From: Madurella fahalii
Taxonomy: Eukaryota > Ascomycota > Sordariomycetes > Sordariales
Direction: 5' to 3'
DNA length: 64,000 nucleotides
Assembly (NCBI GenBank): GCA_029876055.1
Contig: CM056879.1
Coordinates: 2,480,001-2,544,000 of the forward strand
The position numbers and the translations under genes are program-made. Every line of letters starts with the position of its first letter. Positions within the stretch are counted from its first letter, which is position 1. The notes under the pieces are model-generated. The model was not told the origin of the DNA, ran no database searches, and was given only the letters and a program-made list of their open reading frames with translations. Positions 58,635 to 64,000 of this stretch are shown here, in pieces.

Positions 58635-58792
58635 ATTATGGCATAGAGTATGTGCCCATACCATTCTGATTAGCGAATATCTCAACTCTATGGAGGTCTA
58701 TCTCCAGCGGCATAAAACATCGCTGTAATACATAGATAAACTCTCTGCCAGCGACGGACTACTTGGCCTAGCCTTTTGTCTGCTAATTTCTT
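58635..58792. other. Short convergent spacer
   Basis: No gene. An alternative frame at the end of the peptidase (58423-58728) is a shadow. Confidence 0.5.
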
Positions 58793-59253
58793 CTACATGA
58801 CCAAAGAAGCGGGCCGGAAACCGTTTTGCTTGCGATTGAGAACTCCGAGAAGAGCGACTATGCCGATAAAGGTCAAAAGAAGCTTGCCGTCGCATCCCTC
58901 AAAAGGCTCTCTCAGTGTCTCTCTCCAAGGGCGCTTCTCCTTCAGTGCACGATTCCGGTGTTTGTAAGTCTGTATCACTGCCTTCATGGATTCCTCTGTC
59001 CTCCCGTATCCGAAAGCAGCCCACACATACCTCTCAAATGGCAATAATTAGCATCTGAGGTAGAGTGTGGCTCTCCTTACTCATCCTCAAACTCCGGAAA
59101 GTCAGGATCAGGCGTGTCGATGACTTACTCGAGCTGTTTGGCACCGCCAAAGATCAGAATACTGTCGAATGGGTTTGCAGATGCAAATATGCTGTTGTAG
59201 AGTTTCACGGTTTCCTTCGCGATGCTGAGACGTTGCTTCGTGTTCAACTGCTC
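58793..59253 (-). CDS. Unrecognised cluster gene, 3' part only
   Basis: Two exons can be supported: 59253-59129 and 59030-58793, joined in phase 2 across a 98-bp intron (GTAAGT donor, GAGAG acceptor). Together they read about 120 residues: a helical part (KQRLSIAKETVKLYNSIF, PFDSILIFGG), a segment with ERYVWAAFGYG-like aromatic residues (from exon 2), a basic stretch, and a C-terminal transmembrane segment (LLLTFIGIVALLGVL). The acceptor CTGTAG just before 59253 implies further 5' exons up to about 59660, which I could not assemble. No family recognised. Its location within the cluster suggests a pathway or transport role. Confidence 0.5.
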
Positions 59254-59739
59254 CTACAGTTAACAAGTCGCACTCCGGGAATCTTGAGCTGCAGTGCATA
59301 TGGTTGACCGAGTGCGTTGTTAGATTCATTGTCGAGATGGATTATTTATGGTACTTGAAACCCAGCTGGAAGGGGTACTGTATACTATCTTCCTACGAGG
59401 CATAGCAGCGAACGATCGTGGTTTAGGTGCTCCTTGTTCCATCGTGGAATGCGTAGGATAGTCTCCACAAACACTGAAAGGGATCAAAGTTCAATACATA
59501 ATTGGTCTGTCCTGGAGATAGAAAGTGTATAGTGTACATATGAGGTTCCTTGCCGTCAAAATACACCATATGTGTGAAAGAAACGTGGTAGTAAGAGGGT
59601 AGTGCGGCAATTGATTCCGGGAAAAAGCTATAGTATGCTGCTTTATCAGAGAATCTCACTAGTTATCCACGCCCTGAAACGCCACAGCGAATGCATATAA
59701 CAAGTGATCTGTTATGACCGCTTTAGCCCAACAGCTTCT
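59254..59739. other. Probable 5' exons of the unrecognised gene and spacer
   Basis: A minus frame at 59423-59659 (78 codons) and a short open segment near 59360-59390 look coding-like, but a full set of splices was not found. The start is not determined. Confidence 0.35.
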
Positions 59740-60720
59740 TCACGGGTGCTTTGAATCGACCAGACGATTTCCGTCAGCCCACGATAGAATAGCATCATAG
59801 TCCTTGCACACATGCACCGCCCCCGTACCATCAGTGCCCAAAGTATCCGTGTTGGGGTCCTGTCCCTCCAGGGCCGTGTCTCCGCAGCAGAGAAGGGACT
59901 GGCGCAAATATCTGAAGCAGTGATCTATGTGGTTATGACGATGAGTGTTTCTTTGATCTTCATCTTGATGAGAATGATGGTCATTCTCATGATCATGCTG
60001 GCCAGATTCCCGTCGGCGATGCCCCGGGGGACTGCTCATGTCGTTATACACGTCCATGATTGTATACTACGGATGAGTAGGTGTAAGAAGATGGAAGTCA
60101 TGACGGCTACAGAGAAAATTTGCATTAGACACATACCAGACAATGCAGCTGATGAAAAACAGCAATTGAGTAGGCGTTCTGCCCTCGGAAGAGGATTGGC
60201 GCCGGCAAGTTGTAGCTGTTTGTGTTGTTCACGGCGACAAATCCATTTCCTCCTATAGGGGAATTAGCATCTATCCCATAGGCGGGAATAGTAGAGCGTA
60301 CGTACGAGGAAAATACGAAAGCCAATTATCTCTCGTCGCATTCCTGGACTCTTCACTCCGGTGGTCCCAGGTGGCTGCTGAGTCTTTCCGGAAAAGGACC
60401 TGGCGAACAGAAACTACTAACATAAGCACTGGTAGAACTTGGATCAAGCACATGCTGCTGTTCAACCTACACTCTGGCACCAGCTTATTCAGTTCGCTCA
60501 GCAACTGTGGTGATTGGTCTTGGGAGGTAAGGTAGACGAAAATGGTTTCCAACACGAGCATCTCGATAATGGCAACGGCGATGGCTACCGCCACAAGGGA
60601 AATTCGCAACAGACTCAAGTGGCAGGTCCAGTTTGTTCTCTTCTTCCAATGAGGAACATGCTCGATAAGCGACTCGGAAGATCCCTCGAAGGACTCATCC
60701 TTAGGAAAAGGGTAGGGCAT
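59740..60720 (-). CDS. UstYa-family (DUF3328) oxidase (2), UstYb-like
   Basis: Four exons: 60720-60471, 60413-60306, 60252-60137 and 60066-59740; introns 53-70 bp, all in phase; 266 residues. One transmembrane segment lies at about residues 37-62. HQLHC closes exon 3 and HIDHC, followed by FRYLRQSLLCCGD, is in exon 4. Between them is an unusual His/Asp-rich insert (about residues 174-200, rich in HDHEN/HHSH/HRHNH) not seen in the first copy. Second member needed for macrocyclisation in known pathways. Divergent from the tyrosinase. Confidence 0.9.
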
Positions 60721-61139
60721 TTCGGTCGTTGTTCGGGGATCGTTCGTACACGTTTGCAAGGCAAGATTTGACACAGTAAGTCTGTATAGTATTGGAATCT
60801 CAAGGGAGAGCCTGAACCGTATAACGGGATTGACGAGGCAGGGGCGAAATGCACGCAGCCGGCCATATCGGGTGACACGCATTGCGGCATTGGCGCCTCT
60901 TTGGCGCGGGAGTCCCCTGCGTCTCCCGCGCCAGCCAACCACAACAAGCTCTCTGGCGCATTTCCAGGACGTGGGTATGGGTTGCAATGGACGAATCGTC
61001 GATTCGTTGGAGCGCTTTGCTTCACTTGATGGATCAGTGGCCCATAGCAACATGCCGAAGCCAAACTTGTAGACGTGTATGACTGCAATCGTATTGGTTG
61101 GAGAGCAAGATCAATTCCCAGGGCACCGAGCTTGATCTG
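60721..61139. promoter_or_regulatory. Divergent promoter between UstYb-like gene and tyrosinase
   Basis: About 420 bp, no gene. TTGGCGC on the plus strand at 60890-60896 and 60901-60907, and a perfect 10-bp inverted repeat just after them. Confidence 0.42.
60903..60932. promoter_or_regulatory. Inverted repeat GGCGCGGGAG / CTCCCGCGCC
   Basis: Arms 60903-60912 and 60923-60932 with a 10-nt gap. The left arm overlaps the second TTGGCGC. Suitable as a dimeric regulator site; function inferred. Confidence 0.4.
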
Positions 61140-62455
61140 ATGATGATTCTGAAAAATCTCAAGTCATGGATTAGAGGGCGCCATCCAGACTACAAGCCCA
61201 TCGCAGAGCCTGCGTCAGAGGAAAATAGCAACGAAAAATAGTGAGTCCTGCTCCGAGTACTACCTAATCAGACACTCATTATGCTAATTTGGGCGTAGTT
61301 CAAAACACCAGCAAGCCGGGGCATATGCTCTCTTTCTTGTAGCCGTGGGTTTGATTCTGCTTTTGACCACCGAATCGATCGTCAGACTGAACCCGTCGGC
61401 TGTCCCGAGATGCATAAACCCCTATGTACGCCGGGAATGGCGTGCCTTGACTACCGAAGAGAGAATGGAATTTATTCGAGCTGTCAACGTGCTCGCCGAG
61501 CTCCCTTCACAATGGCGCGGGAATGGCACCATATACGACGATTTTGCCATTCTGCACGGATCAATTGGATCATGGGGTACGAGAAACAACCGTGGCAAAC
61601 CGGGAATGCCTGTGCTAATGAGGATATCTAGCTCATCGTTCGGCGTCTTTCCTCCCGTGGCACCGGTACGCACTGATCATATACGAGAAAGCCCTGCGAC
61701 AGTACACCGGATTCACTGGCCACATTCCGTATGCCACCCTGAAGCTGCCGAACTTATCTGCTCATAATCCGGTGTCTGGGACTAATAGGACGCAGATACT
61801 GGGACTGGTCTTTAGACTGGATGGATCTGGCAAACTCATCGATATGGGATAGCGTCGAAGGGTTCGGAGGTGACGGGCACCCGACAGGTCCGGAGACTGT
61901 AGGAGAGGGACGTTGCATCGCCGACGGACCCTTCGCCCATCTTCGCCCTATCTTATACAACCACACATTCATCACACACTGCCTCTCTCGCGGTTTCCAT
62001 GATGGGGAGACAATGGGTCGCCTGTCGGGTGAAGCATACAAACCCGAAAAGATCGGCGAGATCCTGCGCAAGGCCACTTATAAGGAGTTCTTGAGGGATC
62101 TGGAGATCTACCTGCATGGGGCTTTGCACCAAGGCGTGAATGGAGACTTCAAAGCCATGACGGCCGCAAATGGTGAGTTCCCATGTTAAAGCACTGCTTA
62201 CGGGCTTGGAGACTGACCGGGCGATACGCAGATCCTCTCTTCTACGTTCACCATGCACAGCTAGATCGGATGTGGTGGCGATGGCAGCAAGAAGACCCAC
62301 GGCGCCGAACGGCCGAGTATGAGGGAAAGCACATGTTCAACTCAACCGGAAATGCGACGGTCAACGATATGCTCTTGTTCGGTGGGTTCGCTGAAGACAT
62401 CCCTGTTCGCGACGTTATGAGCACAGAGGGAGGGTTGCTTTGCTACAAGTATTGA
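61140..62455 (+). CDS. Tyrosinase, UstQ-like
   Basis: Five exons: 61140-61240, 61299-61576, 61632-61728, 61796-62172 and 62232-62455; introns 55-67 bp; 358 residues. A transmembrane or signal-anchor segment lies at about residues 44-62. CuA site: His in LHGSIGSW, HRSASFLPWHRY. The type-3 copper WDW motif follows in exon 4. CuB site: LHGALHQG and FYVHHAQLDRMWWRW. These are all six expected His ligands by position. In ustiloxin biosynthesis UstQ acts with UstYa/Yb in modifying the tyrosine of the core. Start taken at 61140; the adjacent Met at 61143 is equally possible. Confidence 0.9.
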
Positions 62456-62895
62456 TATCAGTTCACATGAATCTCAATCCATTCATGACATGAGAGAATT
62501 AAGAGAAGAATTAAAGTAAATACAGTGACGCCTGTCCATTCATAGCAACAAATACAATGAGCCAGCATCAACTACGTGTATAACCGGTCTCATATACACT
62601 CTATGAAGTTCCCTCCATGTTTAACGCTGGTCCTAGCGGACTACATCCTCGATTACAAGGCGAACCCAACCACACCAACCACACCAACCACAACAAAAAC
62701 AAAGGAAGTCAAGGGATACTATGAAGGGGATGGGGTAAACACAACAGTCGTCACACGGTGGAGGGAGGGATGAGGGAGAATCAACACGGCCATTCCTTCG
62801 TACTCCATTACAACGGCGAGGGAAGGCAACTTTTCAATAGTCTAGACACCGCATGACTAGTGGCACCATGGTAATACCTCGCCATCTTTTGTCGG
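62456..62895. other. Convergent spacer
   Basis: 440 bp; contains a CACCAACCACACCAACC short repeat near 62670-62690. A 65-codon frame (62576-62773) is not supported. Confidence 0.45.
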
Positions 62896-64000
62896 CTATC
62901 CCGTAGCCTCGACCTTCTCAGTAACGGTGAGTTTCTCGCTGACGGCCAGCTTCTCAGCAGCCTTTGCGGCTCTAAGCTTCAGCCTCTCTTGCTGGATCAG
63001 CTCCATCTCATGCTTCCATGCGGCAGTGTGGCCTTCAACCGGAGGCATTCCACATCTGATCCGTCCATCATTCACCCAATTTATCAGACGGCTAACGTAG
63101 GCCTCCTCATCTCCCGTGAGCGCATGGAGGAGACGTCCGTACCCCCTTCTCCTCACACGGTCTCGATATTCTTCCGCCATGGCTTCCGCAGGAGGGAGCT
63201 GGACGATGCCGGAGAAGACCGTGGCAACGGCGATGGCCTGGAATTCGAACAGCGAGAAGATGGTGTTGAATATTGGGATTCCGACAAAGGCCAGACTGGG
63301 ATCAGGTATGTAGAAAATGTCACGATGCAGATTGTGGACTTGACCGCCGTCGGTTATGAGCACCTCACCGCTCGCTGCTGAAGGAGCCATGTTATAGTTG
63401 TTATACTGAGGGAGAAAAGGAAGAGTGAATAGGTAACCGGTGCATATGATGATGTAGTCGATATCATGCAGCACCCGACCGCATTTCAGATGTACCGTAA
63501 AGGGGTTGTGATTTGGCGAGGACCGATTCTTTCCTTGCGCAGGGATATCAATGCCGGTGACTTCGGAAACCCTGACTCCGTTTTCGGGGAGGGCACCGGC
63601 TGGCATATCATGGAGCCCGTTCCGTGTGCTCTGGTAGATAGCCTTTGCCGTTCGCCCTACGTCCTTGGCAATGTCTGTAGATGAAACGCCTCCGCCTATC
63701 AACAATACGGTCTGTGAGTCGTGCGACTTAGCAATGGTTGTTCCTGACGCTTGGTCGGTGATGGACGTTACATACCTTGTCTCTGAGTCTAGCTGCATTC
63801 CGAAACCATTTGGAATGGATTATGCGTTCAGGCTCCCGAAGCTTCGCCTCAGCCAGACCTGGGATATCAGGTATGCGGGGCGAGTGATAGTGGCCTGATG
63901 CAACAACGAGAGCGTCAAATGTCTGCCAACTAAACTTAGCCTCCACCTGATCAAAGCTTCCATAACAACTGGCATTGTCTCGATCGAGTTACCGATGTAT
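62896..64000 (-). CDS. Flavin-containing monooxygenase, UstF-like (2), cut by the window edge
   Basis: Last exon 63711-62896 and the one before it, 63776 up to at least about 63975, joined in phase 0 across a 64-bp intron (GTATGT donor, CACAG acceptor). The N-terminal FAD half lies beyond 64000; an in-frame TAA near 63987 suggests another intron just upstream. NADPH-binding LLIGGGVSSTD and ASGHYHSPRIPDI match the first monooxygenase at the same places, and the C-terminal IDTI/LCTGY-type motif is also shared. Paralogue of 43372-45096, about half identical by eye. It would take one of the side-chain oxidation steps. Confidence 0.86.

Overview
The window is nuclear DNA of a filamentous ascomycete (Pezizomycotina, probably a sordariomycete). 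The genes carry short spliceosomal introns of about 48-121 bp with GT..AG ends and CTAAC/CTGAC-like branch points. The families are typical of moulds: a GPI-anchored fasciclin protein, a SesB/NACHT/ankyrin NLR, DUF3328 UstYa-type proteins and Fot1/pogo transposons. No tRNA, rRNA or bacterial-type operon was seen. Gene structures below are read by eye from frame continuity and splice consensus.

Positions 1-18,200 are ordinary chromosomal DNA: a fasciclin protein, two small membrane proteins, DPH2 (with an apparent one-base frameshift), a SET-domain protein, an MFS transporter, a cytochrome P450 and a four-exon MSH6. Positions 18,800-39,300 are accessory and repeat-rich. They hold a decayed Myb-like gene, a large NLR with near-identical ankyrin repeats, a short-chain dehydrogenase-like gene, two oppositely oriented Fot1/pogo elements, five solo LTRs (one nested inside another, all but one nested in the pogo copies), and remnants of a protein kinase and of a second NACHT gene. 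Stop codons in the relics are mostly CAG-to-TAG or TGG-to-TAG changes, as expected from RIP. An intact F-box gene (39,382-41,313) marks the end of this zone.

Positions 43,372-64,000 form a ribosomally synthesised peptide (RiPP, dikaritin) gene cluster of the ustiloxin type, cut by the right edge. In order: flavin monooxygenase, glutathione S-transferase-like protein, methyltransferase, Zn2Cys6 regulator, cytochrome P450, a repeat-containing secreted precursor peptide, UstYa-type oxidase, S41 peptidase, an unrecognised small gene, a second UstYa-type oxidase, tyrosinase and a second flavin monooxygenase. The precursor has a signal peptide and seven 14-residue repeats. Three carry the Tyr-Ala-Ile-Gly core known from ustiloxin B and four carry a Tyr-Val-Ile-Glu core. 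Only four repeats end in a Kex2 Lys-Arg site, and the 3' end appears frameshifted.

By analogy with the ustiloxin pathway, the precursor would enter the secretory route, be cut by Kex2-type and S41 proteases, be cyclised between Tyr and Ile by the UstYa-type proteins and tyrosinase, be N-methylated, receive a sulfur side chain through the P450 and GST, and have that side chain oxidised by the two flavin enzymes. A PLP enzyme (UstD-like) and an exporter are not in the window and could lie past position 64,000. A TTGGCGC motif recurs in several cluster promoters and may be a regulator site (inference).
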